The notes under the pieces are model-generated. The model worked only from the letters and a program-made list of their open reading frames with translations. It searched no databases and was not told the DNA's origin. The position numbers and the translations under genes were made by a program. Of a stretch of DNA of 64,000 nucleotides, positions 25,621-35,100 are shown piece by piece. Source of the stretch: Streptomyces sp. NRRL S-37 (GTDB lineage: Bacteria > Actinomycetota > Actinomycetes > Streptomycetales > Streptomycetaceae); NCBI RefSeq assembly GCF_000721605.1, contig NZ_JOIZ01000031.1, positions 38,821 through 102,820 on the forward strand, written 5' to 3'. The stretch's first letter is position 1. The number at the start of each line of letters is the position of its first letter.

Positions 25621-26797
25621 GATCTCGGGCGTGGGGCGAGGAGTACGGGGTGCGGCAGGACTGGGAGCCGGAGGACCTGATCGAGGTCTGGACCCTGCTG
25701 GAAGACGACATGAAGCGGGTGCGGAACAAGTCCGGGGCGACTCGGCTCGGGTTCGCGCTGCTGCTCAAGTTTTTCGAGGTGGAGGCCCGGTTCCCCGAGT
25801 CGGCCCAGGAGGTGCCGACCGCCGCGGTGGAGTACGTAGCCCAGCAGGTCAAGGTTCCCGCAGAGGCGTGGGCGGACTACGACTGGCAGAGCAAGGCGAT
25901 CCAGCGACACCGGGGCGAGATCCGGGCGGCGTACGGGTTCCGGGCGAACACCGAGGAGGACCAGGACCGGCTGGCCGCGTGGTTGGCTACCGAGCTGTGC
26001 CCGGTGGAGCTGTCCCGTGACCGGCTCGCGGCAGCCGTGGTGGCACGGTGCCGCAATGACCATATCGAGCCGCCGGCGCCCGGGCAGGTGCGGCGGTTGG
26101 TGGGCAAGGCGATCAAGGACTTCGAGAAGCGGTTCTGTCGCAGCACGCTGGACCGGCTCAGTCACACGACCCGATCGCGGCTGGAAGATCTGATCGCGGG
26201 TGACGGCACCGAGCACGGCGCGGACGGCGAGGGCGCGGTGGCTGGGGGCGGGCGGTCGCACTTCACCGAGTTGAAGACGGACCCTGGCGCCCCGGGCCTG
26301 GAGAGCCTGCTTGCGGAGGTGAACAAGCTGGAGCGGGTGCGGCGGCTGAACTGCCTGCGGACCTGTTCGCGGACGTGTCGGAGAAGCTGGTGGACGCCTG
26401 GCGGGCCCGTGCGTCGAAGGAGTACCCGGCGAACCTGGAGCGGATGAAGCCGCTGCGGCGGCTGACGCTGCTGGCCACGCTGTGCCATGTCCGGCAGACG
26501 GAGATCACCGACTCGCTGGTGGATTTGTTCATCCAGCTCGTACTGAAGATCAACACCCGCGCGGAGCGGAAGGCTGAGAAGGAGCTGGGGGCGGAGCTGA
26601 AGAAGGTCCGCGGCAAGGAGGCGATGCTGCTGCGGGTCGCGGAGGCGGCCTTGTCGGAGCCGTCCGGCACGGTGCGGCGGGTGATCTTCCCGGTGGTCGG
26701 CGGGGAGAAGACGCTCAAGGCGCTGGCGGCAGAGGCCGCGGCGAACGAGGCCCGCTACAACGGGGTCGAGGAACATCCGTGTCAGATCGTGCGCTAA
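25621..26797 (+). pseudogene. N-terminal part of an older Tn3 transposase, frameshifted and truncated
   Basis: The frame RQDWEPEDLIEVWTLLEDD, SGATRLGFALLLKFFEVEARFP and LATELCPVELSRDRL is the DUF4158 N-terminal domain of Tn3 TnpA. A frameshift near 26345-26375 moves the continuation DVSEKLVDAWRARASKEYP into the frame that runs to 26797, after which the remaining two thirds, including the catalytic domain, is missing. It is unlike the N-terminus of the intact TnpA downstream, so it derives from a different Tn3 element. Confidence 0.75.
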
Positions 26798-26860
26798 GCG
26801 TTCGTCGGCCCTGGTAGGCGGCTGGCGGAACTTCGGCCGCGGGGCCGGTCTGAAGTCGTT

Positions 26861-26953
26861 CCACGGATAACGCCCTATTATCTGCGGGAGCTTGGTTCGT
26901 CACCTGCGGTGACGTTCTCCGGGCCGTACGTGAAGCGGCCCTGTTATCCGTGG
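26861..26953. repeat. inverted-repeat cluster upstream of the truncated tyrosine recombinase
   Basis: CCACGGATAAC (26861-26871) is exactly inverted as GTTATCCGTGG (26943-26953), and a related TTATCTGCGG lies at about 26878-26887. It sits directly before a TnpI-like tyrosine recombinase gene, the position of the internal resolution site in Tn3-family elements that use tyrosine recombinases. It could equally be a promoter operator. Confidence 0.5.
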
Positions 26954-26966
26954 CAAGGGGGAAGCC

Positions 26967-27659
26967 GTGCCCACCGTCGTGCAACTGCCGGCCGGGAAGG
27001 CGTTGACCGTCCGCGCGGTGGCGGACGCCTTCCTCGACTCGCTCCGCAACCCGAACACGGTCCGCAGCTACGGGGTCGGGGTCGGCAAGACCGCCGAGCG
27101 GATCGGGGAGGCCCGCCCGCTGGGGTCGGTCGCGGACGACGAGATCGGGGAGGCACTGGAACTGCTGTGGGGCACCGCGGCGGTCAACACCTGGAATGCC
27201 CGCCGGGCGGCGGTGCTCTCGTGGCTGGGCTGGTGCGCGTCGTACGGCTACGACGGTCCGGCGGTCCCGGCCTGGACGAAGCGGCTGGCGGTGCCGGACT
27301 CCGAGACCCCGGCCCGCTCGAAGATGGCCGTGGACCGGCTCATCGCCCGGCGCGAGGTCCACCTGCGGGAGAAGACGCTGTGGCGGATGCTCTACGAGAC
27401 CGCCGGGCGGTCGGAGGAGATCCTCGGGGTGAACATCGAGGACTTGGATCTCGCCGCCCGGTGTTGCCCGGTCAAGGCCAAGGGCGCCCGGAGCAAGGCC
27501 CGCCGCCGCGGGCAGGCGCGCGAGGACTTCGTGCTGGAGACCGTCTACTGGGACGCCGGCACCGCCCGGCTCCTGCCCCGTCTGCTGCGGGGCCGCACCC
27601 GCGGCCCGGTGTTCGTCACCCACCGCCGCCCCGGCCCGGGGAAGGTCGGGTGTGAGTAG
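26967..27659 (+). pseudogene. tyrosine recombinase lacking its C-terminal catalytic part
   Basis: The 230-codon frame starts [18 protein letters not shown] and contains a core-binding domain ([18 protein letters not shown]) and the first catalytic Arg in [22 protein letters not shown]. It then breaks off at [10 protein letters not shown] and TAG, before the H-x-x-R and Tyr motifs. In relatives the next segment would be [25 protein letters not shown], exactly what survives as a detached remnant at 44582-44826. The gene product cannot recombine DNA. Confidence 0.7.
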
Positions 27660-27752
27660 TTGCCGTACAGGAAATCCCGGTGAGAACGATCTTGGTCGGC
27701 TAGCACACCGTTCCGTGGCCTCGCTGAGGTTCACGGAAAGATCGTCGAGTGG

Positions 27753-30700
27753 GTGTCGGCGCTGGCTACGGTCCACTTCGTGCCGGTGGAGTTTCTGACT
27801 GACGAGCAGGCCGAGACGTACGGGACGTTCACCCAGGCGCCCACGCGCCCGGAGCTGGAGCGGTTCTTCTTCCTCGACGATGACGACCGCGATCTGATCG
27901 CGCTGCGTCGTACGGACGCGCACCGGCTGGGCATGGCGGTGCAGATCTGCACGGTCCGCTACGTCGGCCGGTTCCTGGGCGAGGACCCGCTCGCCGTGCC
28001 GTGGGAGACCGTGGAGTACCTCGCGGGGCAGCTCGGCATCGCGGACGCCTCGTGTGTGAAGCGGTACGCCGAGCGGCGCTCGACGGTGTATGAGCACGCG
28101 GACGAGATCCAGAGGCGGTTCAAGTACCGCGCCTTCACCGACAGGAAGTGGGGCCGGGAGTTCCGCGGCTTCCTGTACGGGCGGGCGTGGACGCACGCCG
28201 AGGGGCCGGTGGCGCTGTTCAACCACGCGGTGACGTGGCTGCGGAAGAACCGGGTGCTGCTGCCGGGCGTCTCGGTGCTGGCCCGGCAGGTGTCGGAGGC
28301 CCGGACGGCGGCCGAGCGCCGCCTGTACGAGGCGGTGGCCCGCGCGACGGTCCGGGTGGATGCGACGCTCGCGCCGGCCTTAGCGGAGCTGTTGGTGGTG
28401 CCGGAGGGCAGGCGGGTCTCGGAGCTGGAGCGACTGCGTACGCCGCCGGTGAAGTCGACCGGCACGGCGATGGTGCGGGCCATGGAGCGGGTGGAGGAGA
28501 TCTCCGCGTTCGCGCTCGGGCGGGTGAACCTGTCGCGGGTGCCGGTGAACCGGCTGTCCGCGCTGGCCCGGTACGGCCAGCTGAGCAAGGCGCAGACGAT
28601 TCTGCGGGCGCCGGAGCCGAGGCGGACCGCACTGCTGACGGCGGTGGTGCGCCAGCTGGAGGCGCAGGCCGTCGACGACGCCCTGGACCTGTTCGCGGTG
28701 CTGATGGCGAACCGGCTGATCAGCCCGGCCCGGCGGGCCTCGGACCGCGAGCGCCTGTCGATGCTGCCGCAGCTGGAGAAGGCGGCCCGGATCCTGGCGA
28801 AGGCGTCGAAGATCCTCACCGAAGAGCTGGACCTGGTCGCCGAGCACGAGGCGGACCTGGACGTCGCCGCGCTGTGGGCGGCGGTCGAGGAGGCCGTGCC
28901 GCGTACGGCGGTGGCCGGGGCGGTCGCGACCGTCGAAGCCCTGGTGCCCGAGGACGACGGCTCGGCCGAAGCGGCGATGCGCGAGAAGCCGGCCCTGCGC
29001 TACAACACCGTGCGCCCGTTCCTGTCCCTGCTGGGCGAGTCGGACGCGCTGGACGCGGCCCCGGCTGGGCGGCGCATCCTCAAGGCCGTGCGGCGACTGC
29101 CCGCGCTCTCCCGGCGCCGGGTCAAGGACCGGCCGCTGCTGCCCCGCGAGGTCGACGCCGAGCTGGTGCCGGCGATGTGGAAGCGGGCGGTGTTCTCCAA
29201 CGCCAAGCTGCCGCAGGGCGCGGCCGACCGGGACGCGTACGTGGTGTGCGTCCTGGAGCAGCTACATCGTGCCTTGAACCGGCGCGATGTGTTCGCCTCC
29301 CCGTCGAACCGGTGGGCGGACCCGCGTGCCCGGTTGCTGGACGGGCCGCGGTGGGAGGCGATGCGCGCGGACGTGCTCGCAGGCCTGTCCCTGACCGAGG
29401 ACGCCGACGAGCACCTGGCCCAGCTCGTGAGGGGGCTGGACGCGGCGTGGCGGCAGATGGCTGACCGTCTGGAGGAAGCCGGCGCCGACGCGAAGGTGGA
29501 GATCGTCGTCCCCGAGGGCGGGGGACGCGCCCGCCTGTCGGTGGACAAGCTCGGCGCGGTGGGCGAACCGGAGTCGCTGACCTGGCTCAAGGCCACCACG
29601 GAGGCGATGCTCCCGAGGATCGACCTGCCGGACCTGTTGTTCGAGGTCCACTCCTGGACCGGGTTTCTCGACGCCTTCGGCCATGTCTCCGAGCGGCGCA
29701 CCCGCATGGAGGGCCTGCTCGTCTCGCTCGTCGCGCTGCTGGTGGCGGAGAGCTGCAACATCGGCCTGACCCCGGTCATTGACCCGGAGAACAAGGCGCT
29801 GACCCGCTCGCGGCTGTCCCACGTCGACCAGAACTACCTGCGCGCCGACACCATCGCCGCGGCGAACGCCGCGCTCATCACCGCCCAGTCCCGCATCGAG
29901 CTGGCCCAGATGTGGGGCGGCGGCCTCCTCGCCTCCGTCGACGGCCTGCGCTTCGTCGTCCCCGTCAAGAGCATCAACACCGGCCCCTCACCGAAGTACT
30001 ACGGCTACAAACGCGGCGTGACCTGGCTCAACGCCGTCAACGACCAGGTCGCGGGCGTCGGCGCGATGGTCGTACGCGGCACCCCGCGCGACAGCCTCTA
30101 CACCCTGGACACGCTGCTGAACCTCGACGGCGGGGTGAAGCCGGAGATGGTCGCGACCGACAACGCCTCGTACTCCGACATGGCCTTCGGCCTGTACAAG
30201 ATGCTCGGCTTCCGCTTCGCCCCACGCTTCCGCGACCTCGCCGACCAGAGGTTCTGGCGGGCCGACCTGGCCGACGACCAGGCGCCGGCCGCCGGGTACG
30301 GGCCGCTGGAGGCCGTCGCCTGCAACAAGGTGAACCTCAAGCGGATCTCCACGCACTGGCCGGACATGCTCCGCGTCGCCGGGTCGCTCATCACCAACCA
30401 GGTCCGGGCCTACGACCTGCTGCGGATGTTCGGCCGCGAGGGCCACCCGACCCCGCTGGGGGGCGCGTTCGCCGAGTACGGGCGGATCGACAAGACCATG
30501 CACTTGCTCGCGCTGGTCGACCCGGTCGACGACACCTACCGCCGGCTGATGAACAGGCAGCTGACCGTGCAGGAGTCCCGCCACCGCCTGGCCCGCGCGA
30601 TTTGCCACGGCGGCCGCGGCCAGATCCGCCAGGCGTACCGTGAAGGCCAGGAGGACCAGCTCGCCGCCCTCGGCCTGGTCCTCAACGCCGTCGTCCTGTG

Positions 30701-30914
30701 GAACACCCGCTACCTTGACGCCGCCGTCGCCCAGCTCCGCGCTGAGGGCCACGACATCAAGGACGAGGACGTCGCCCGCCTCTCCCCGCTCAAGGATCGG
30801 CACATCAACTTCCTGGGCCGCTACCTGTTCAACATCAAGGCCAGCGGCCCCGGCCAGGGCCTGCGTCCCTTCCGGGACCCTGACGCCGTCGAGGACGGCG
30901 AAGACGAGGTGTGA
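27753..30914 (+). CDS. tnpA: Tn3-family transposase
   Basis: A 1053-aa, apparently intact transposase, within the family range. The DUF4158 N-terminal domain (FLTDEQAETYGTFTQAPTR and ELERFFFLDDDDRDLIA) binds the terminal repeats; the C-terminal DDE domain has Asp730 (ASVDGLRFVVPVKS), Asp803 (VATDNASYSD) and Glu967 in the REGQEDQLAALGLVLN motif, and it ends RHINFLGRYLFN...GLRPFRDPD. GTG 27753 is the most likely start; no good ribosome site is seen. Codon 210 is TTA (28380-28382), the rare leucine codon that in Streptomyces needs the developmentally controlled bldA tRNA. It would carry out replicative transposition. Confidence 0.93.
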   Translation: MSALATVHFVPVEFLTDEQAETYGTFTQAPTRPELERFFFLDDDDRDLIALRRTDAHRLGMAVQICTVRYVGRFLGEDPLAVPWETVEYLAGQLGIADASCVKRYAERRSTVYEHADEIQRRFKYRAFTDRKWGREFRGFLYGRAWTHAEGPVALFNHAVTWLRKNRVLLPGVSVLARQVSEARTAAERRLYEAVARATVRVDATLAPALAELLVVPEGRRVSELERLRTPPVKSTGTAMVRAMERVEEISAFALGRVNLSRVPVNRLSALARYGQLSKAQTILRAPEPRRTALLTAVVRQLEAQAVDDALDLFAVLMANRLISPARRASDRERLSMLPQLEKAARILAKASKILTEELDLVAEHEADLDVAALWAAVEEAVPRTAVAGAVATVEALVPEDDGSAEAAMREKPALRYNTVRPFLSLLGESDALDAAPAGRRILKAVRRLPALSRRRVKDRPLLPREVDAELVPAMWKRAVFSNAKLPQGAADRDAYVVCVLEQLHRALNRRDVFASPSNRWADPRARLLDGPRWEAMRADVLAGLSLTEDADEHLAQLVRGLDAAWRQMADRLEEAGADAKVEIVVPEGGGRARLSVDKLGAVGEPESLTWLKATTEAMLPRIDLPDLLFEVHSWTGFLDAFGHVSERRTRMEGLLVSLVALLVAESCNIGLTPVIDPENKALTRSRLSHVDQNYLRADTIAAANAALITAQSRIELAQMWGGGLLASVDGLRFVVPVKSINTGPSPKYYGYKRGVTWLNAVNDQVAGVGAMVVRGTPRDSLYTLDTLLNLDGGVKPEMVATDNASYSDMAFGLYKMLGFRFAPRFRDLADQRFWRADLADDQAPAAGYGPLEAVACNKVNLKRISTHWPDMLRVAGSLITNQVRAYDLLRMFGREGHPTPLGGAFAEYGRIDKTMHLLALVDPVDDTYRRLMNRQLTVQESRHRLARAICHGGRGQIRQAYREGQEDQLAALGLVLNAVVLWNTRYLDAAVAQLRAEGHDIKDEDVARLSPLKDRHINFLGRYLFNIKASGPGQGLRPFRDPDAVEDGEDEV

Positions 30915-31052
30915 GGACGTGCCGTTTGGCGGCTGTGCGATGCCTTCGGCCTCGTCCCGCAGCTGGGCAGCGAGGGCGCGGGCCTCTTCGGGGCCCGAGT
31001 GGGAACGGGTCGGGAAACCGGTGCTGGTGTCTGAAGTCTCGGCAGGACGTTC

Positions 31053-32369
31053 TCAGTCCGTCAGGTCGACGTGCGGCCGCCGGTCCTGCCGGGGCCCGGA
31101 GTCCTGGTCGCGTGTTCGCTCGCGGTCCGGGTCCGCGGGGGCATCGGGCGGTGGGAGGTCAGGGTGCGGGTTGCGTCGGCGGTGGTGGCGTTCGGCGGAG
31201 GAGAGAAGGGTGGCGGTGAGGGTGAGGGCGGTGCCCAGGAGGAGGGGGAGGAGGAGGCTGGCGCTGACGAGAGCGCCAGCGGCTGCTGTTCCGGCGGATC
31301 CTGCGGTGATCTTCAGGGCGCCGACCCAGACGAAGATCTGTCCGCGTGCGTTGTCGGGGGCGTATTCGCTGCGGGCTGCGAGGGTGGCGGCGAAGAAGTA
31401 GGCGTTGGCGATGCCGGCTGCGGCGTAGGCGGCGATGGCGAGCGGGAAGGAGGGAGCAAGAGTGATCAGCAGGAGCGCGGCGGCGATGGTGGCGGCGAGG
31501 CGGGTGGTGAGCCGGTCGGCTTCGGTGCGGGGTGGGCGGATCATGACGCCCGCGGATCCGGCGAGGTTGCCCAGGCCGTAGGCGGCGGTCAGGAGTCCGG
31601 CCGCGGAGGCGCTGACGCCGAGGGCGGGGGTGCCTGCGACGGCAGTGATGGGGAGGGCGGCGACGCTGAAGGCGACGGTCACGGTCAGGTACAGCGTGCG
31701 GCGCAGGGGCCCTGAGGCGAGGATGCCCGTGAGGGTGCGGATGGGGCGGGGGACGTCTGCGGCTTTGCCGGGGGCTGGGGCGTAGGGCAGGAAGCGGATG
31801 ACGGTGGCGGCGATGAAGCAGCCGGCAGCCAGGGTGAGAGCGGCGGTGGCGGGTGAGGCCCAGGCCGCGAGGGCGGCGACGAGGGTGGGGCCGACGGTGC
31901 CGCTGATGCCGTAGGTGGCCACGTCCCAGCCCTGGGCCCGGCGCTGGCGTCGCTGGCCGTGTCCGGCGATGGCGGGCAGGCGGCTGCTGATGCCTCCGGT
32001 GAGCAGGGGCCCGAACAGGCCGGAGACAACCAGCAGGGCGGCGGTGACGGCGGGGTGGGTGTGGGGGTAGAGCAGGACGGCGGCGGCCAGGGCGGTGCCG
32101 TGGGCGAGAGAGGCTGCGGCGATGACGGTGCGGCCGTCGCGTGCGGTGTCCAGACTGCGGGCGACGAAGGGACCGAGCAGGTGGGGGGCGGTGATGCAGG
32201 CGCCCAGGGCGCCGGCCAGCCAGCCCGAGCCACCACCGGCGGTGACCATCAGCACGATGGCCACGACCGCGCCTCCGTCGGAGGTGCGGGCCAGAGTCGC
32301 CGCGATGATGTAGCGGGCCAGCGGGCCCCAGCCGGGCTCGTCGACGGAATGGTCGGTGCGTGGGCGCAT
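31053..32369 (-). CDS. MFS exporter, last gene of the transposon cargo operon
   Basis: A 438-aa major facilitator protein with about 12 predicted membrane helices and two 6-helix halves joined at about residues 180-210; SVDEPGWGPLARYIIAATLARTSDGG opens helix 1. The tail after residue 400 is charged and disordered (RERTRDQDSGPRQD). ATG 32369 follows AGGAG by 8 bases; longer frames upstream lack support. It lies 88 bases after the DapA-like gene on the same strand. Together with the EamA transporter at the operon's other end, it would give the cassette two export systems. Substrate unknown. Confidence 0.85.
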   Translation of the reverse strand: MRPRTDHSVDEPGWGPLARYIIAATLARTSDGGAVVAIVLMVTAGGGSGWLAGALGACITAPHLLGPFVARSLDTARDGRTVIAAASLAHGTALAAAVLLYPHTHPAVTAALLVVSGLFGPLLTGGISSRLPAIAGHGQRRQRRAQGWDVATYGISGTVGPTLVAALAAWASPATAALTLAAGCFIAATVIRFLPYAPAPGKAADVPRPIRTLTGILASGPLRRTLYLTVTVAFSVAALPITAVAGTPALGVSASAAGLLTAAYGLGNLAGSAGVMIRPPRTEADRLTTRLAATIAAALLLITLAPSFPLAIAAYAAAGIANAYFFAATLAARSEYAPDNARGQIFVWVGALKITAGSAGTAAAGALVSASLLLPLLLGTALTLTATLLSSAERHHRRRNPHPDLPPPDAPADPDRERTRDQDSGPRQDRRPHVDLTD

Positions 32370-32457
32370 GGCCGCGCGTTCTCCTGCGGGGGACGAGGGG
32401 TGCGGAAGGAAGTGCGACGCGCTGCCGCCCTCCCTCATGGGGGGCGGCAGCGGGATG

Positions 32458-33357
32458 TCAGGTGTGGAGCTGGAGCTGTTCGATCACTGTGGCGACGTGG
32501 GCGCGTTCCTTGGCGTCCAGGCCGCGCAGCGGCAGCGGGAGGTTGCGGTGGGCGGTCAGCCCCAGGTGCGCGGCGGCCGCCGCGACGACGCGCAGAGAGC
32601 CTCCGTGCTGGACGAACAGGTCCCACAGGGGCTGGAGACGCTTCGATTCCTGCTCGGCCTGCTCGTGCCGCCCGGCCTGTGCCGCGCGGGTGAGGGCGAG
32701 GGCTGGCTGGGGGAAGGTGCCGCCGACCACCGAGTACCAGGCGTCGCATCCCGCGTTCAGCCCCCGGGCCGCGGCCGCGTCCCCGCTGATGCCCACGGTC
32801 ACCGTGTCGGGCAGGAGCCGGCGCAGGTGCTCGACGCGGGCCCGGGCCTGCTCGGGATCGGCGGGGAGGGCGGGGATCTTGATGGAGGCGACCTGCGGCA
32901 GCCAGGCCAGGCGGGTGTACAGCTCGTCGGTGAAGGTGAAGTGTGTGGTGCCGGGGTTGTCGTAGATCACCAGCGGGACCGACAGGTTCGCGGTGACCTC
33001 CTCGAACAGGGCGAAGACGTCTTCGTCTGTCAGCGGCTGGTAGGACACCGGTGCCAGCAGGACTCCGGCGGCTCCGGCGTTCTGCGCGTCCTCGGCGGCC
33101 TGGAGGACCTGGCGGGTCCGCAAGGCCCCGATGCCGACGATGACCGGTACCCCGTCGGCGTGCTCGACCGCAAGGCGAGCGACGCGGGCGCGTTCCTCGC
33201 GGGTCAGGTAGGCGTAGGAGCCGGTGGAGCCCAGCGCGCCGATGGAGTCGACGCCGGCGGCGGCGAGCCGCTGGACCAATGCGGCGTACGCCTTATCGTC
33301 GACATTGCCGTTGCCGGGGATGGGAGTGAGCGGGAAGGCGCTCAGACCGGTGAACAA
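32458..33357 (-). CDS. DapA-like class I lyase/aldolase (dihydrodipicolinate synthase family)
   Basis: A 299-aa TIM-barrel enzyme of the DapA/N-acetylneuraminate lyase superfamily. The Schiff-base Lys160 lies in ASIKIPALP, and Tyr132 in LVIYDNPG is the usual proton-relay Tyr. The substrate-binding signature is GSTGSYAYLT, where DapA proper has G-T-T-G-E; this change argues against true lysine biosynthesis. TTG 33357 is chosen because GGAGG lies 6 bases upstream and no ATG or GTG fits. It follows the B3/B4 gene after 46 bases. It probably cleaves or condenses a 2-oxo acid, perhaps in degradation of an unusual amino acid or sugar acid. Confidence 0.85.
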   Translation of the reverse strand: MFTGLSAFPLTPIPGNGNVDDKAYAALVQRLAAAGVDSIGALGSTGSYAYLTREERARVARLAVEHADGVPVIVGIGALRTRQVLQAAEDAQNAGAAGVLLAPVSYQPLTDEDVFALFEEVTANLSVPLVIYDNPGTTHFTFTDELYTRLAWLPQVASIKIPALPADPEQARARVEHLRRLLPDTVTVGISGDAAAARGLNAGCDAWYSVVGGTFPQPALALTRAAQAGRHEQAEQESKRLQPLWDLFVQHGGSLRVVAAAAAHLGLTAHRNLPLPLRGLDAKERAHVATVIEQLQLHT

Positions 33358-33403
33358 GACGGGCCTCCAAAGGGGTGTGGGACTTTCGACGACGGGCGGG
33401 GGG

Positions 33404-34111
33404 TCAGGCAGTGGCGTCGGGGTGGGCCAGGCTGAGGTAGTGCACGGTGCTGCTGTCGCAGTGCGGCTGCAGGAGGGCTTGTAGGTCGCTGGCCGCGGTC
33501 GTGAGCAGCTGCTTGTCGCGGGTGGCGGCGACGGTCTCCAGGACCAAGGCGACGCGGGTGGAGTCCTCGGTGACGCGGGTGCGGTGGGCGTCGCGGTGGT
33601 TCCAGTGCCGGGTGAGCACGTCGGTGGTGTCGGTGTAGATGACCTCGCCGGGCTTGGGGTTCTCGACGGTGCCGGGTTCGCCGAGCGGGGTGAAGCTCTC
33701 GCTGCCGTCGGCGTAGCGGATCTCGATGTCGCCGGTGACGTGGTCGAGGTCAAAGGCGCCGGCGGGCAGGCCGTGGCGGACAGAGACGGCATTGTAGGAG
33801 TCGACGGCCGGGTTGATCCGGGGCAGGGCGCCCTTCTTCGCCAGGCGGCGGCCCAGGGCGTCGACGCTGGGACGGATGCGGCGGGGGTTGGTGCCGAAGG
33901 AGCGGTAGACGGCATGCCACGCCTCGATGCGCGGGTCGCTTTCGTCGGCCGGTGCCCAGGCACCGTCCGCGAGCTGGGCTTCCAGTTCCTCCAGCGCGCT
34001 CGTAGTGGCCGGCCACGGCTCGTGGCCGCGCAGGCCGGTGGCGATGACGACGGCGATGAGGGTGTCGGGGAAGGTGGCGGCGACGTCGGGGGTGATGCGG
34101 AAGCGGGTCAT
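33404..34111 (-). CDS. B3/B4 domain protein (PheRS beta-subunit editing-domain homologue)
   Basis: A 235-aa stand-alone B3/B4 domain, the fold that in phenylalanyl-tRNA synthetase removes wrongly attached amino acids. Typical segments: IEAWHAVYRSFGTNPRRIRPSVDALGRRLAKKGALPRINPAVDSYNAVSVRHGLPAGAFDLD and DIEIRYADGSESFTPLGE. It begins at ATG 34111, 34 bases after the EamA gene. Family members are thought to bind amino acids or edit mischarged tRNA; few have been tested. In an operon with two exporters and a DapA-like enzyme, an amino-acid-related role is the natural reading, but it is inference. Confidence 0.85.
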   Translation of the reverse strand: MTRFRITPDVAATFPDTLIAVVIATGLRGHEPWPATTSALEELEAQLADGAWAPADESDPRIEAWHAVYRSFGTNPRRIRPSVDALGRRLAKKGALPRINPAVDSYNAVSVRHGLPAGAFDLDHVTGDIEIRYADGSESFTPLGEPGTVENPKPGEVIYTDTTDVLTRHWNHRDAHRTRVTEDSTRVALVLETVAATRDKQLLTTAASDLQALLQPHCDSSTVHYLSLAHPDATA

Positions 34112-34145
34112 CGGTGGTCCGTTCCAGGGGTGGTGTGCGGGGCGG

Positions 34146-34982
34146 TCAGGTGAGGGCGAGGAGGCTGACGGCGACGGCCGCGGTGCCCAGCCCGATCAGC
34201 TGGCCGCGGTGGATGCGCTCGGCCAGGACGCTGCGGGCGAGCAGGACGGTGCCGGCCGGGTACAGGGCAGTGATCACGGCGACGACGGCGAGGTCGCCGC
34301 TGCGGGCGGCGAGCAAGAACAACAGGTTGGCCACCGAGTCCAGCACGCCGGCCGTCGCGGAGATCGCGTACGCGGGCTTCTCCGGGCCCAGCCGCCGGAA
34401 CATCACGCCAGCGGCGGCCAGGGTGACGGCCGAGGAGACTGCACGGCCGACGATCAGCGGGCCGACGCCGCTGTCGGAGGGCGCCTGGTGCAGGAAGACC
34501 AGCTGCAGGGCGATGGCAGCGCCGGCGCCGAAGGCCAGCAGCAGGGCGGTGCGTGAGGGGCGGGCCGACTTCGCACCGTGTCCGGCGCTGACCAGTACCA
34601 CGGCCGCCAGGGCCAGCGGCAGGCCGATCAGCCCGGCCAGGCCCAGGTGCTCGCCCTGCAGCAGGCCGACGCCTACCGGCAGCATTGCCGAGACCAGAGC
34701 CGTGATCGGCGACAGCACGTTCATCGGGCCGATCGCCAGGGTCTTGTAGAGCAGGGCGAACGCGGCAGCCGACGCGACCCCGGAGGCCGCGCCCCAGGCG
34801 AGCGTGGCAGGGGCGAAGGAGGCGCCGAGGAAGGGCCACAGCAGCAACTCGACGGTGAGCGAGGCCGGCGCGGCGATCATCACGGTCCGCAGGACATGGG
34901 CCTTGCGGGCGCCCAGGCCGCCGAGGAAGTCGGCGCATCCGTAGGCCAGGGAGCTGCCCAGGGCCAGCAGGAGAGCGATCAC
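34146..34982 (-). CDS. EamA/DMT-family exporter
   Basis: A 278-aa protein with ten predicted membrane helices in two EamA repeats, opening IALLLALGSSLAYGCADFLGG and with the second repeat from about residue 145. Members of the group export amino acids and other metabolites. GTG 34982 is chosen because AAGGGA lies about 11 bases upstream; a frame opening 45 bases earlier would run into the operator region. It is the first gene of the four-gene minus-strand operon and divergent from the XRE-cupin regulator. Confidence 0.87.
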   Translation of the reverse strand: MIALLLALGSSLAYGCADFLGGLGARKAHVLRTVMIAAPASLTVELLLWPFLGASFAPATLAWGAASGVASAAAFALLYKTLAIGPMNVLSPITALVSAMLPVGVGLLQGEHLGLAGLIGLPLALAAVVLVSAGHGAKSARPSRTALLLAFGAGAAIALQLVFLHQAPSDSGVGPLIVGRAVSSAVTLAAAGVMFRRLGPEKPAYAISATAGVLDSVANLLFLLAARSGDLAVVAVITALYPAGTVLLARSVLAERIHRGQLIGLGTAAVAVSLLALT

Positions 34983-35100
34983 GGTACGTACATCCCTTAC
35001 TATCAATAGAACGACTACACCGTACATCGCATCGACCGTGGGTCGTCAACCGAACGACTACGTGGTTCAGCGCACCGACTGCTGCTGGAGGGATCAATCG
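34983..35100. promoter_or_regulatory. divergent promoter region of the transposon cargo with direct repeats
   Basis: The 118 bases between the EamA and regulator starts are AT-richer than the flanks. GAACGACTAC occurs at 35009-35018 and again at 35052-35061, 43 bases apart, i.e. four helical turns, so on one face of the DNA. These are the best candidates for binding sites of the adjacent XRE-cupin protein. Confidence 0.6.
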
